From contig NZ_JBOEFX010000050.1 of NCBI RefSeq assembly GCF_050633125.1, positions 57,533 to 121,532 on the forward strand: a stretch of DNA of 64,000 bases, in the 5' to 3' direction. Source of the DNA: Lewinella sp050633125 (GTDB taxonomy: Bacteria > Bacteroidota > Bacteroidia > Chitinophagales > Saprospiraceae). Position numbers and translations under genes: made by a program. Under the pieces are notes generated by a model. It was not told the DNA's origin. It searched no databases and saw only the letters and a list, made by a program, of their open reading frames with translations. Positions 25,694 through 35,900 of this stretch are shown here, piece by piece; position 1 is the first letter of the stretch; each line of letters starts with the position of its first letter.

Positions 25694-26644
25694 ATGACAC
25701 TTCAGCAGCTTGAGTATGCCTTTCATCTAAGAAAAACCGGCTCTTTCAGCAAGGCCGCAAAAAAGGCTGGCCTCAGTCAGCCGGCTATCAGTCAGCAGAT
25801 TACAAAGCTGGAAAATGAGCTGGGTTTTGCTGTTTTTGACCGGCAAACTAAGCCCATAAAAGCAACACCCACAGGAAGGCGTTTTCTGGAACGGGCTCAA
25901 ATGGTATTGCTGGAAGCCCAACAACTCAAGGAGTTTGCTCTCCAATTAGAAGAGGATGTGGAAGGTTCTTTAACCGTTGGAATCATTCCTACGCTTGCTC
26001 CTTACCTGGTGCCGTTTTTTATTCAGGATTTACAGGAGAAACATCCCCGAATCAAGCTTAATGTTCAGGAGATGATGACCAAAGATATCGTACGTGGTAT
26101 TCTGGATGGCGAGCTCAACGGGGGGATAATATCCACACCTATAGCCAGTCAGTTGGCTTTTCAGTATGTCCCATTGTTTTTTGAAAAATTCTTCCTCTAT
26201 GTTTCTTACAAACATCCCTTTTTCGAGCAACCTGAAGTCAGCCTGGAAGACATCAGGACAGAGGATTTATGGCTCCTCAATGAAGGGAATTGCTTCAGTG
26301 ATCAGGTCAACAATATGTGCCAACTCACCCGTTTGAATAAGCAGAAGCCTCAATTGGAATATGGTAGCAACTCTATCGAAGCATTGCGCCGTATTGTTGA
26401 ACATAAAGGCGGCCTTACCTTTCTTCCAGAACTGGCAACGCTCAATGTGTCCCCCAGCCATGAGGACATGATCAAAAAAATAGCAGGCCCAGTAAGAGCA
26501 AGGGAAATAAGTATGATCTTCTTAAATAATGACCCTAAAAAGCATCTACTACTTAAGCTAAATGATGTGATCCAGGATAACGTGCCAAAATCTGTTTTGC
26601 AAAAAGGCGAGAAGTTATTGGTAAAAACGAATGTGGAAGTGTAG
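25694..26644 (+). CDS. oxyR: LysR-family regulator, OxyR-type peroxide sensor
   Basis: 316 residues. The N-terminal LysR winged helix is TLQQLEYAFHLRKTGSFSKA to AISQQITKLENELGFAVFDR. The effector domain has GSLTVGIIPTLAPYLVP and TEDLWLLNEGNCFSDQVNNM followed by Cys209. Cys200 and Cys209, spaced C-x8-C, match E. coli OxyR Cys199 and Cys208, the peroxide-sensing disulfide pair. It is therefore called OxyR-like with good support. It is divergent from an ankyrin gene. The start ATG at 25694 is preceded by AGGAGGT at 25684-25690, an unusually strong Shine-Dalgarno for a Bacteroidota gene, which fixes the start. Confidence 0.92.
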   Translation: MTLQQLEYAFHLRKTGSFSKAAKKAGLSQPAISQQITKLENELGFAVFDRQTKPIKATPTGRRFLERAQMVLLEAQQLKEFALQLEEDVEGSLTVGIIPTLAPYLVPFFIQDLQEKHPRIKLNVQEMMTKDIVRGILDGELNGGIISTPIASQLAFQYVPLFFEKFFLYVSYKHPFFEQPEVSLEDIRTEDLWLLNEGNCFSDQVNNMCQLTRLNKQKPQLEYGSNSIEALRRIVEHKGGLTFLPELATLNVSPSHEDMIKKIAGPVRAREISMIFLNNDPKKHLLLKLNDVIQDNVPKSVLQKGEKLLVKTNVEV

Positions 26645-26925
26645 AGTGCTTGCTCGCGCTTGCGTTAGTACTCGCTGCGCTCGCGGATTTCAGAATCACG
26701 TATAGGAGGGAGACTATTGCCGACTGGAACTCCTTCAGAAATAGTGGATTCGGTAAAAATAAGGATAGTATACTTTATTGAGGCCCAAAAAACCGCGAGC
26801 GCAGCGAGCACCTCCCGCGATTCCGATTCGTCGGAAGAGCACCACCATGAGTCCCGAGGTATCGGGACGAATACCCCCGTGAGCGCAGCGAACACTTCCG
26901 CGAATCCCGAGCATCGGGATGAGCA
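26645..26925. repeat. GC-rich inverted-repeat region between oxyR and the anti-sigma gene
   Basis: It contains a 16-bp perfect inverted repeat (CTCGCTGCGCTCGCGG at 26671-26686 and its complement at 26793-26808). There are further degenerate copies of GTGAGCGCAGCGAACAC, and short hairpins CCCGAGGTATCGGG and CCCGAGCATCGGG. The AGCGAGCAC core also occurs in repeat copy B at about 4289-4297. No gene is seen. It separates two convergent genes and may act as a bidirectional 3' end. Confidence 0.6.
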
Positions 26926-27720
26926 CTACCCAGCCGTACCGACCACCACCATCTCCTCTAGCGTAGGCACTATGCTACCCCCTCTGGGTTCCAGTGTAAC
27001 CGCAAAGGCCTGGACATTCTCAATAAAGGGTACTTCTTGAAGCGTGCTGTTGGTGTCAACGGTAACGTCAAAGACCCCCATGTCTACCGGGGTGCCGTCT
27101 ACGATAGCCCATAGCTGGTATTGCTTATCGGCATCAGGGGTAGCGAGGTTAACGATGTCAAGGTAAGATTTCTTCGTCTCGGTGTTGTAAATGATTGAGG
27201 CGAAAGCCGTTGTGTCTTTATCTGTTCCTCGCATTTGTATCAGGCTGTTGCCCGATTGGCGAATGGTCTGCAATTGGTTGAGCAAACCACGGTTGGTTTC
27301 GGTGGTTTCATCACAATCCAGTTGCAGATTCTGGTATTCAGTAGCCAGCTCCTGATAGTTGCGGTCTTTTTGTTGGTTGTCGAAGAATAACCAAGCGGCA
27401 GCAGCTAGGGCAATGATTGCGAGCCCAGTGAGCCATCCGTTTATACCACCACTAGCAGGTGGAGTTGTTGGAGGTGTAGGCAATGGGTCAGGGACTATAT
27501 TCTCCAGGCTGTCATTGAGCCGTTGTTGAAAGTCAGGACTTGGGCTGTCTTGATAAAGGGAAAGATATTTCTCTATGGCGTACTCTATCTGACGCAATTC
27601 TTCTACCAGCTCAGGGTATTTCTGGATATTAGCTTCTACCTCGCTTCTCTCGGTAGGAGAGAGCAGGTCGAAAGCGTATTGCTCCAAAATGCCAGATGCT
27701 ATGTATGCTTTGATGTCCAC
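26926..27720 (-). CDS. Anti-sigma factor (RskA-like) for the adjacent ECF sigma
   Basis: 264 residues from a GTG at 27720, one base beyond the sigma-factor stop codon, so translation is coupled. The N-terminal cytoplasmic part (MDIKAYIASGILEQYAFDLL, SEVEANIQKYPELVEELRQI) is the RskA/zinc-less anti-sigma fold. One membrane segment follows (WLTGLAIIALAAAAWLFF, about residues 94-112), then a coiled-coil-like stretch and a periplasmic RskA C-terminal domain (YNTETKKSYLDIVNLATP, YQLWAIVDGTPVDMGVFD, AFAVTLEPRGGS). It presumably sequesters the sigma factor at the membrane and releases it by proteolysis or conformational change. The signal is unknown. Confidence 0.9.
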   Translation of the reverse strand: MDIKAYIASGILEQYAFDLLSPTERSEVEANIQKYPELVEELRQIEYAIEKYLSLYQDSPSPDFQQRLNDSLENIVPDPLPTPPTTPPASGGINGWLTGLAIIALAAAAWLFFDNQQKDRNYQELATEYQNLQLDCDETTETNRGLLNQLQTIRQSGNSLIQMRGTDKDTTAFASIIYNTETKKSYLDIVNLATPDADKQYQLWAIVDGTPVDMGVFDVTVDTNSTLQEVPFIENVQAFAVTLEPRGGSIVPTLEEMVVVGTAG

Positions 27721-27721
27721 G

Positions 27722-28339
27722 TCAGTGCCAATCGTTTAAAAGGTTCGTTAATGTAACGATGATCGTCAAAAGTTGCTTGAGATGATCATCCTTGAGTTGT
27801 TCGCGCAACAGATCAATTGCTTTCCGAAGGCGGGTTTTTATTGTCCCAAGAGGAATACCGAGTTCTTTTTCGATTTCTCTTTGGGAATATCCCTGGAAAT
27901 AAGCTAGGTCAATCAGTTGACGGTACTTGGGGTCGATGGAGTCGAGGACTTTCTGGAGGCCAGCGTCTGCTATATTCGACTCTTCACTTCCCAATACATC
28001 AATACTTACGAGATTTTCGGTGCTAGTGGTTTCTCGGCTTTTACGAAAACCTGCAGAACGCACTTTATCTATAGCCGTATTACGGGCAATGTTGGCAAAC
28101 CAGGTAAATAACCTTCCTTTTCCTGGTTGGTACTTTAGTGCGTTTTTCCAGATCTTTATGAAAGTATCGTGGAGAACCTCTTCAGCAATCTCGTGTGAAC
28201 CTACAATACGTTTGATAACCCCCAGTAACGTTTCCGCGTAATTTTGATAAATAAGATCAATCGCAGCACGGTCTGACCGGCTGAGGAGGAGCGCAATTTG
28301 CTGCTCTAATTGATCCCTTTTTTCGAAATTGTTAGTCAT
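27722..28339 (-). CDS. ECF RNA polymerase sigma factor
   Basis: 205 residues. Region 2 is visible as YQNYAETLLGVIKRIVGSHE and EVLHDTFIKIWKNALKYQPG followed by LFTWFANIARNTAIDKVRS (core binding and -10 recognition). Region 4 is PKYRQLIDLAYFQGYSQREI then ELGIPLGTIKTRLRKAIDLL (helix-turn-helix). It is encoded directly upstream of its anti-sigma partner, the usual order. The neighbours give no clear target; the DUF4382 lipoprotein gene upstream on the same strand is a possible member. Confidence 0.93.
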   Translation of the reverse strand: MTNNFEKRDQLEQQIALLLSRSDRAAIDLIYQNYAETLLGVIKRIVGSHEIAEEVLHDTFIKIWKNALKYQPGKGRLFTWFANIARNTAIDKVRSAGFRKSRETTSTENLVSIDVLGSEESNIADAGLQKVLDSIDPKYRQLIDLAYFQGYSQREIEKELGIPLGTIKTRLRKAIDLLREQLKDDHLKQLLTIIVTLTNLLNDWH

Positions 28340-28401
28340 TAAAGTATTGTTCAGCGGTAAGGTAGAAAAAATGATGAATGAATTCGGAAAATTCGTAGGT
28401 T

Positions 28402-28443
28402 AATAAAATAAGGGTACCCGTCGCTGATGATGGATACCCCTTT
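28402..28443 (-). terminator. Probable terminator of the DUF4382 gene
   Basis: On the minus strand AAGGGGTATCC (28442-28432) pairs with GGGTACCCTT (28419-28410) with one bulge around a 12-base loop, followed by ATTTTATT. It lies between the DUF4382 stop codon and the sigma-factor start. Confidence 0.5.
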
Positions 28444-28473
28444 AACTCAGGTTTAGTTAATAATGTTCATTTT

Positions 28474-29421
28474 TTATAGCGGAATAATGCCCGTGACGAT
28501 CACATTGGCTGTAATTGTAGCTTGTGCATCCACTTTAATAGCTCCCAAATCAATACTTGTAATAGCATCTAATAAGAGGGTGCCCTGCAATTCAGTGGTA
28601 CCGTCATTGTCTTCATCTTCAAAAGCAGCAAAGTGAATTTCATAATCACCTGCTTCTAAGAAGTGAAGCTCATAATCACCATTGTTAGCGACAACAGCAC
28701 TTGTTACCGCGCCTTGGAATGTAAGGTCATTTTCGCCATTTACTTCATTGGCGCGGTTGTAGGTCCCCTTGCGGTAAGCAAATACCACTAGGGTCTCACT
28801 ATTGGAAACGAAATCCTGACAGTTACCAGCAATGACGCCGGTTTCGTTACGGTTGACCAACCTCAGGGAGCTGTTGAAACGGCTACTACTCACAAATTCA
28901 TATTCATCTTGTGGAGTAGGGGTGTCCTCTCTGGTCAGGCACTTACGCAAATCGAAGTCAATTAAAAGCTTGGTGGTTTGATTGGCAATGATGTCGAAAT
29001 TATTGCTAATACGCACTTCGTCGCTGGTGCTGCGAACCGGTTGCTTGTTGCCGTTTTCATCGAGAACGTAACAGCCGGGACTGTTGCCACTAGCGTCAGT
29101 TTCATAATCGAGTACCAAAGTGATGTTGCTGTAAGTCTTTGCGTCCAAATCCAAAGCACCTAATAATTCGGTATTCCCGTTTTGGTAAGCCAGAATATCC
29201 AGTGAAGTTTTTGAATATCCATTGAGTGATTGGCCATCAATCCGTACATCGGCAATGGTTACAAAGACCGCTTGAACGCCCGCGTCATCTACCGGAGCAT
29301 CTGTGATTTCGACCTCTACTTCTCCTTGAAGCTGGTCGCTGTTGTTCTCTTTTTCGCAAGATAAAAAGCTGAATATCAGTATAATAATCAATGTGCTGAA
29401 ACTTCCATTTTGATAAGTCAT
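28474..29421 (-). CDS. DUF4382 domain lipoprotein
   Basis: About 315 residues from the ATG at 29421, which gives a lipoprotein signal (MTYQNGSFSTLIIILIFSFL then SCEKE). The longer open frame upstream to 29601 has no signal character. The DUF4382 domain begins at about residue 30: GEVEVEITDAPVDDAGVQAV followed by FVTIADVRIDGQSL, then LDLDAKTYSNITLVLDYETD. The C-terminal part (DYELHFLEAGDYEIHFAAFE) looks like a carboxypeptidase-regulatory or transthyretin-like beta domain. Function is unknown; such proteins are predicted at the outer membrane. The divergent M36 gene shares its 217-bp upstream region, which includes the 31-bp element at 29500-29530. Confidence 0.82.
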   Translation of the reverse strand: MTYQNGSFSTLIIILIFSFLSCEKENNSDQLQGEVEVEITDAPVDDAGVQAVFVTIADVRIDGQSLNGYSKTSLDILAYQNGNTELLGALDLDAKTYSNITLVLDYETDASGNSPGCYVLDENGNKQPVRSTSDEVRISNNFDIIANQTTKLLIDFDLRKCLTREDTPTPQDEYEFVSSSRFNSSLRLVNRNETGVIAGNCQDFVSNSETLVVFAYRKGTYNRANEVNGENDLTFQGAVTSAVVANNGDYELHFLEAGDYEIHFAAFEDEDNDGTTELQGTLLLDAITSIDLGAIKVDAQATITANVIVTGIIPL

Positions 29422-29499
29422 AAGATGTGTTTTTGGAAAATTTTCATGGAAAAAATGTATCAACCTAAGAACTGATAGGGTTGAGAATTTATTTTCTGA

Positions 29500-29530
29500 T
29501 TTTTTTTCCCATGCTTTTTCAAATATCAGA
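29500..29530. repeat. 31-bp conserved upstream element, copy 1
   Basis: An exact 31-base match to 32860-32890 (T8, then CCCATGCTTTTTCAAATATC, then AGA). It ends 28 bp before a CACATTTG (-7-like) motif at 29559-29566, the same distance as in copy 2. Confidence 0.8.
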
Positions 29531-29638
29531 CGAGCGGTCTTTCGGCCCTGTTTTGCTGCACATTTGTAACAAGAGGAAGAACAGTGCCCTTCTGAAATCA
29601 ACCTCTTCTCATTGTTACAAACTTATAAATCAGATATA

Positions 29639-32600
29639 ATGAATTCGTACACACTACCACACAATAGGATTTTTAAGCCCTGCGGTTTACTCCTGGCCGC
29701 CATTCTCTTTTGCACAGGATTAATGGCACAGAAAACCTATACCACAGACGACGTAAGAACAATCTTACTACAAGAGAAGAGCGACCGTATTCAGGATGCA
29801 GATTTTAATGAACTGGAAATTACGGCTCAGTATACGGATGAAAAATCGGGCCTCACCCACGTATATGTACAACAGCAGTACCAAGGTATTCCTATTGTAG
29901 ATGCGCAAGGTGGACTGCATTTCGATGGCACCGGAAAATTGGCCTATCATGCCGATCACTTTACAGCTAATCTGGCACAGAAAACCCGTAACCAACAAGC
30001 TAGTCTCAGTGCTGCAGAAGCAGTAGAGGCGGCTTTGGGCAACCTAGGCGTTGCAGCAGATAAACTCACTCAAAAAACCACTAAAAATGCTAACAGCTAC
30101 ATTTTTGAGCAAACAGCTTATACAGCAATGGACATCCCCGCCAGGTTGGTATATATCATTAACCGGAACGGTGATCTCACCCTCGCCTGGGAGGTAGGAA
30201 TCTACACCCTCGATGAAAATAACTACTGGCAAATGTACCTCGATGCCCGCAGCGGCCGCGAGTTGAACCGCCAGGATCTGGTCATCCACTGTCAGTTTAG
30301 TAAAACCGGAAGCCACGACCATACCCACGGGGAAGCGTGCGAACTAACCCAGCCCAATAAGCTGGAACAAATGCTAAAGTCTACCCAGCAAAACACGGCT
30401 ACAGCAGCCTTCTCCGGCGCTAATTTCTACCGTGTATACGATGCGCCGATTGAAGCGCCAACCTTCGGTGAGCGCACGCTAGTGGGCGCTAGTGGTGATC
30501 CAACAGCTTCTCCGCTTGGCTGGCACAATGATGGTTTGTTGCAGCACAATATCACCAAAGGAAACAATGTATATGCCTACCAAGATCCTGGTCCTGCAAG
30601 TACTGGTATTCCTGCTGTAGGCGGTTTGCCTGGTCAGCAGCCACTGGTTTTTGATTTTGATGCCGACCTCAGTCTGCCACCAGTTGCTTTTCGCGACGCA
30701 GCAATCACCAACCTGTTTTACTGGAACAACTTGATCCACGATATTTTCTACCCTTACGGCTTTACCGAAGCAGCAGGTAACTTTCAGTCTACCAACTTCG
30801 GGCGTGGCGGTGCAGGAAACGATGCTGTTTTAGCAGAAGCACAAGATGGTTCAGGGGTTGATAACGCCAATTTCCTGACTTTAGCAGATGGCCTGCCTGG
30901 CAGGATGCAGATGTTTCTTTGGACAGGTGTACCACTGATTGACGGTGATTTTGATAATGGTGTTATTCTGCACGAATATGGCCACGGTATTTCTACCCGC
31001 CTGACGGGCGGTCCGGCAGCTACTTGCCTTGGTGGCGACGAGCAAAGCGGTGAAGGATGGAGTGATTTCTTCGGTTATATGATTACCATGAACCCCAACT
31101 CGGTACCTGCCGTATTTGCAGAAGGCCGTGGTATTGGTTCTTACGTTTTCGGGGAAGCTCCTGACGGAGACGGCATTCGCCCTGCACGTTACAGCACTGA
31201 TTTTTCTATCAACGATTACACTTATGGAGATCTAAACAATAGCGAAATTTCAGCCCCACACGGTGTTGGCTTTATCTGGGCCACCATGCTGTGGGAAATG
31301 ACAGCAAAATTGGTAGATGCCTATGGTTATGATACGGATATCGTGAATGGTAATGGCGGTAATAATATAGCGATCCAATTGGTCATGACTGGCCTGAAGT
31401 TACAGCCTTGTTCTCCCACTTTCGTGGAACAACGTGATGCTATCTTGGCAGCTGATCAGCTTCTGTATGGTGGTGCCAACAAGTGCCTGATTTGGGAAGC
31501 GTTTGCTAAGCGCGGCTTGGGCTTCAGTGCACAGTCTGGTACCAACGGCCGCGGTGATGAGACGGAAGCTTTTGATATGCCAGCGACCTATTGCCTGCCT
31601 TCGGTAGAAATGACGACAGAAGTAGTGAGTTTAGCCAGCAATGGCGGTACCATGGACGTACAAATTAATATTATCAATAACGCTGAAACTGCAATCGGAG
31701 GAATCGAAGTAACAGAGGAAATGCCTGCTGGAACCACTGTGGTTAATGCATCCGATAGCTTTGTTTCTGCTGGGAATGAGCTTGTTTTCTCTGGGATCAG
31801 TGTACCTGCCAACAGTACCTATACCATCACCGTTACCTTGAGTGTAAATACGCCTAGCCAAGCAGAAATGCTACTGCGCGATGACCTGGAAGACAATCCT
31901 TTTGGTTGGACAGTATCCCCTGGCTTAAACCAGTTCGTTTGGACGACAGAAGATGCTTTCAGCGGCAACTATTCTTTCAAGACAACCAATCCTGACAATT
32001 TCAGTAATCTTACCCTCACCTGGAATGAACCATTGAGTGTAACCAGTGGTACTCACCTACGCTTTGCCCACCGTTTCAACACAGAAGAAAACTTTGATGG
32101 CGGGATGGTAGAGGTCTCAAATGATGATGGAATAACCTGGACAGATCTCGGACCATTGTTTGTAGAAAATGGTTACAACAACTTTGTAGCTGTAGCGGAT
32201 AACCCACTGATTAATGGATTCTGCTTCGGCGGTAACTCTGGCGCATTTATCCATTCAATGGCAGACTTGAGCCCATTTGCAGGACAAACCTTGCGCCTAC
32301 GTTACCGTTTTGCTTCGGATGTACTGACTGCCGCAGAAGGATGGTTTATTGATGATGTAGAATTGGTCAATGATCCTTATACCGTAACCAATACTGCTAG
32401 CTTCTCAATGGCTAATGGTGCTGTCACCGGACAAGCTACCGACGAGATACTTATTCTCGATGTAAATAATACAGAACTAAAAGGGCAAAGCACTACACCA
32501 CAAGCTGTTCCTTCGGCCCGCAACAACACTTTGGCTACAGTGAGCAGTGATTTTGAACTGGCTCCTAATCCAAGTTCTACCCAAGTTCAAATCTTCCGTA

Positions 32601-32779
32601 ACAACTGGACAGAAGCAGCAGCTCTCCGAGTGATGGATGCGCGTGGCCAAGTGATGTATACAAGCGAGATGAACAATAAGCAACAATCTTTAGATGTAAG
32701 CAACTGGCCTGCTGGTATCTATCTCGTGCAGATTCAAGAAGGAGACAACCTGGTAAGCAAGAAGTTGATTGTCGAGTAA
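29639..32779 (+). CDS. M36 (fungalysin) family metalloprotease, T9SS cargo
   Basis: About 1046 residues from the ATG at 29639, which gives the signal peptide ending AILFCTGLMAQ. An FTP-type inhibitory propeptide precedes the peptidase (TYTTDDVRTILLQEKSDRI, LTHVYVQQQYQGIPIVDAQG). The zinc motif is ILHEYGHGIS with His445 and His449, and the third ligand region GEGWSDFFGYM supplies Glu. An isopeptide-like DUF11/CARDB segment follows (VQINIINNAETAIGGIEV), then a jelly-roll module (VTSGTHLRFAHRF, LRLRYRFASDVLT) and a type A T9SS sorting domain at the C terminus (FELAPNPSSTQVQIFRNNWT ... SKKLIVE). It is therefore secreted or surface-attached through T9SS and degrades proteins outside the cell. A paralogue lies at 38886-42314. 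Confidence 0.95.
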   Translation: MNSYTLPHNRIFKPCGLLLAAILFCTGLMAQKTYTTDDVRTILLQEKSDRIQDADFNELEITAQYTDEKSGLTHVYVQQQYQGIPIVDAQGGLHFDGTGKLAYHADHFTANLAQKTRNQQASLSAAEAVEAALGNLGVAADKLTQKTTKNANSYIFEQTAYTAMDIPARLVYIINRNGDLTLAWEVGIYTLDENNYWQMYLDARSGRELNRQDLVIHCQFSKTGSHDHTHGEACELTQPNKLEQMLKSTQQNTATAAFSGANFYRVYDAPIEAPTFGERTLVGASGDPTASPLGWHNDGLLQHNITKGNNVYAYQDPGPASTGIPAVGGLPGQQPLVFDFDADLSLPPVAFRDAAITNLFYWNNLIHDIFYPYGFTEAAGNFQSTNFGRGGAGNDAVLAEAQDGSGVDNANFLTLADGLPGRMQMFLWTGVPLIDGDFDNGVILHEYGHGISTRLTGGPAATCLGGDEQSGEGWSDFFGYMITMNPNSVPAVFAEGRGIGSYVFGEAPDGDGIRPARYSTDFSINDYTYGDLNNSEISAPHGVGFIWATMLWEMTAKLVDAYGYDTDIVNGNGGNNIAIQLVMTGLKLQPCSPTFVEQRDAILAADQLLYGGANKCLIWEAFAKRGLGFSAQSGTNGRGDETEAFDMPATYCLPSVEMTTEVVSLASNGGTMDVQINIINNAETAIGGIEVTEEMPAGTTVVNASDSFVSAGNELVFSGISVPANSTYTITVTLSVNTPSQAEMLLRDDLEDNPFGWTVSPGLNQFVWTTEDAFSGNYSFKTTNPDNFSNLTLTWNEPLSVTSGTHLRFAHRFNTEENFDGGMVEVSNDDGITWTDLGPLFVENGYNNFVAVADNPLINGFCFGGNSGAFIHSMADLSPFAGQTLRLRYRFASDVLTAAEGWFIDDVELVNDPYTVTNTASFSMANGAVTGQATDEILILDVNNTELKGQSTTPQAVPSARNNTLATVSSDFELAPNPSSTQVQIFRNNWTEAAALRVMDARGQVMYTSEMNNKQQSLDVSNWPAGIYLVQIQEGDNLVSKKLIVE

Positions 32780-32829
32780 GTAAACCGGTTTTAACCTTTA
32801 CAAATAAACATTTCTGAATTAATAGTTCC

Positions 32830-32867
32830 GGAACCCAGTCGGAATTTCGATTGGGTTCCTTTTTTTT
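32830..32867 (+). terminator. Intrinsic terminator of the first M36 gene
   Basis: GGAACCCAGTCG (32830-32841) pairs with CGATTGGGTTCC (32848-32859) around a 6-base loop, followed by eight Ts (32860-32867). The T tract is also the start of the 31-bp element that precedes the next gene. Confidence 0.85.
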
Positions 32868-32890
32868 CCCATGCTTTTTCAAATATCAGA
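32860..32890. repeat. 31-bp conserved upstream element, copy 2
   Basis: Identical to 29500-29530. It ends 28 bp before TAGTTTTG (32919-32926), a good -7 box for the M43 gene starting at 32974. Confidence 0.8.
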
Positions 32891-32973
32891 TTAGAGAATG
32901 AATCCCTCATTCTGGGCGTAGTTTTGATGTATCAAGAAAGAACGAAAGAAAACGTACACAAAGCATTTTAGTC

Positions 32974-35900
32974 ATGAGAAACTACACTACACTCAATAGC
33001 TTCAAAAAACTACTCTCAACGCTCCTTGCCTTTTTTTTAGTGATAGGAGCCACATACACCCAAGTTTCCTTTTCGACACTTCTCCAGGAACAGGCTGTCG
33101 GGCCAGATGGCCTGCGGCGCTGTTCCTCGGTAGAGGTGAATGCTATTCGCCAGATCAATAATCCCAATCTTCCTTCTATCCAGACCTTTGAAGAATGGCT
33201 GGCACCGAAGGTTGCAGAGTACAAAACTCGCAGAAAAACTGGACCCAATAGGGCAGTGGTCATTCAAATCCCGGTAGTGGTACACATTCTTCATAATGGA
33301 GAAGCAATTGGTACCGCTCCAAATATTACAGACGCTCAAGCACTTTCGCAAATACAGGTAATGAACGAGGATTTTCGTAAAATTTTAGGTTCCCGTGGTT
33401 ATAATGAAGACCCTGTTGGTGCAGATTTGCAGATAGAGTTCGTAATGGCTCAAACAGCCCCCGATGGCTCTGCCACCAATGGCATTAATCGCCGCAATAT
33501 CAACCAGGATGGTGTAACGGTTGATGATTTGGAAAATACCATTAAAGCAGCTACCGTTTGGGAGACCACGGAATACATGAATATGTGGTCGGTGAAATTT
33601 GTTGCGCCAGATGATACCACACTTGGATATGCTCAGTTTCCGGAAGGCTCAGGATTGGCCGGCCTTCCTAGCTCTGGCGAAGAAGCGACGACAGACGGAG
33701 TAGTTATTCGCTACCAAAGTTTTGGTACAGCGGACCTTGATGATGGTTCTTTTCTGCTGGATGCTCCTTATCACTTGGGCCGAACAGCAACGCACGAAGT
33801 AGGACACTGGATTGGTTTACGCCATATCTGGGGAGATGGCTTGGGCTGTAACCTTGGTGCGCCGGTTCCAGGTTGTAGTTGTTCCGAAGATGATTTTTGT
33901 GAAGATACCCCCAATTCAGATATGGCCAACTACGGTTGTCCGGAAGATAAAACGTCTCCTTGTAACCTTATAGACGACCCAATGGCTGATCCAACGGAAG
34001 ACATGGTTGAAAACTATATGGATTATAGCGATGATGCTTGTATGAATATCTTTACCGAAGATCAAAAAACACGTGCCCGTACCGTAATGTTGAATTCTCC
34101 TCGCCGGATGGAGTTGCCTTTTTCTCCGGCATTATTTCCGCCACAGGCTTATGTTGCTTTTAGTACTTCTATGAGTTCGGTGACAGAAGGAAGTAGCTGC
34201 AATATTGGACAAGTAGCCGTTGGGTTAGAAATTACGGAGGTTCCTTCAGGTACCGTAACGGTGACCGTCGCAGTATCCAGCGGCACTGCTGATCAAGAAG
34301 ACTATGAATTATTAAACAATACAATTATTTTTTCCTCCGGAACATCCACTTCGGTTGACCTTCTCGTAGATATCAATGAAGACACAAAAATTGAATCTTT
34401 GGAAAGCATTAACCTCGAAATTATCGATGTATCAGGAGCGGGTGTTGCCGCTAGTTACCGCCAGGTGCATACCCTTTTACTTGCTGATGATGACTACTCT
34501 CCAGAATTAGCTGGCTTTCAGCCTAATGTGACGTTGTTTCAGGAAGGGTTTTCTGCTGGCTTAGGTAATTGGACCCAGCAAAGTGTTGCCGGGGCTAATG
34601 TTGAATGGGTCGCAGGTAGCCCGGCAACAGGTATTGCTCAAAGTGTCTACATCAGCCGTACTGATTTGCCCGCCAATCTTCATAGCTACGATGGTTTGAC
34701 GGGAGCCAATGTGATGTTGATTTCTCCTGTAATTGATGCTTCCTTGTTTACCGATCTCGAACTTTCCTTTGATTATGTATGCTTTGGCGAACAAGATGCT
34801 ACTACTGGCGACCTTTTCGATTACGGCACCGTACTTTTTTCCAATGATGATGGCCAGAATTGGACGGTCATCAGTGAGCCTTTGGTGAATGAATTGATGG
34901 CTACTGAAATGACGCTGGATTTGCCGGCATCCGCTAATGGGTGTGCCAATATGCGTTTGGCCTTTCGGTGGGAAAATGATGAATTGGTTGCATTCGATCC
35001 ACCTTTGAATATTGATAATATTAGCATCAAAGGAAGCAGCCGCGCACCCGTTTCCGTACAGGAAGAAGTGAATACAGCGAATGCCCCTGCTTACGATTTT
35101 GGGCCACAATCGACCATGAATGTTTACGATCCAGTGAGTGGCCGCTTACTGATGACCCTTGAAAATGATAGTGATTTTGACTTTGGTTGTACATCCATTA
35201 CAATAGACCGTAGCCGGATCAGTGCCGGTGTCAATGCGGTTAACTTCTGGAATGAAGAAAGTAGTAATGCATTGGCATCCAAGACCATGCGAATAGTTAG
35301 CGAAAATATCCCCAATACTCCCCAATCGGTTACGGCTCGGATGTATTTTACCCAGGCTGAAATTATTGCTTGGGAAATTGCAACCGGCCGTTCCCGAACT
35401 CAAATGCAAATAGTAACAGTTGCCGATAATCCCATTGACTTAGTGAATAGCTCAAACTTCGGTGACTTTACTATTGCGCTTGAACCAACCTTAGTGGGGA
35501 CTTTTAATACCAGCAATATTACCCTTGAGGTGGAATTGAATACCCTGTTAAACCTTGGATTAGGGGTAGGTGTTGTGGGATCTCCTTTACCTGTGAACTT
35601 GATTTCTTTTGAAGCTCGCCTTCAAGAAAATGCAGTAACCGCATTACAATGGGTGACCGCAGGTGAAGTAAATAACGATTACTTTGCCATCGAACACTCG
35701 ACCAACGGCCGCGACTTTACCGTCATCGGCGAAGAAAATGGTGCAGGTAATTTTACGCAGGAAAAAAGCTACCACTTTTACCATGAAAAACCACAGGCTG
35801 GCCCGAACTATTACCGGCTTGTACAGTATGATTATTCGGGAGAATATTCCTATTCACCCATCAAAATAGTAGAACGGAAAGTGCTAGATGGTCAGTTAAA

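Noticed and set aside
34561..35109. Minus-strand frame of 182 residues inside the M43 gene
   Set aside because: Antisense shadow with no family features.
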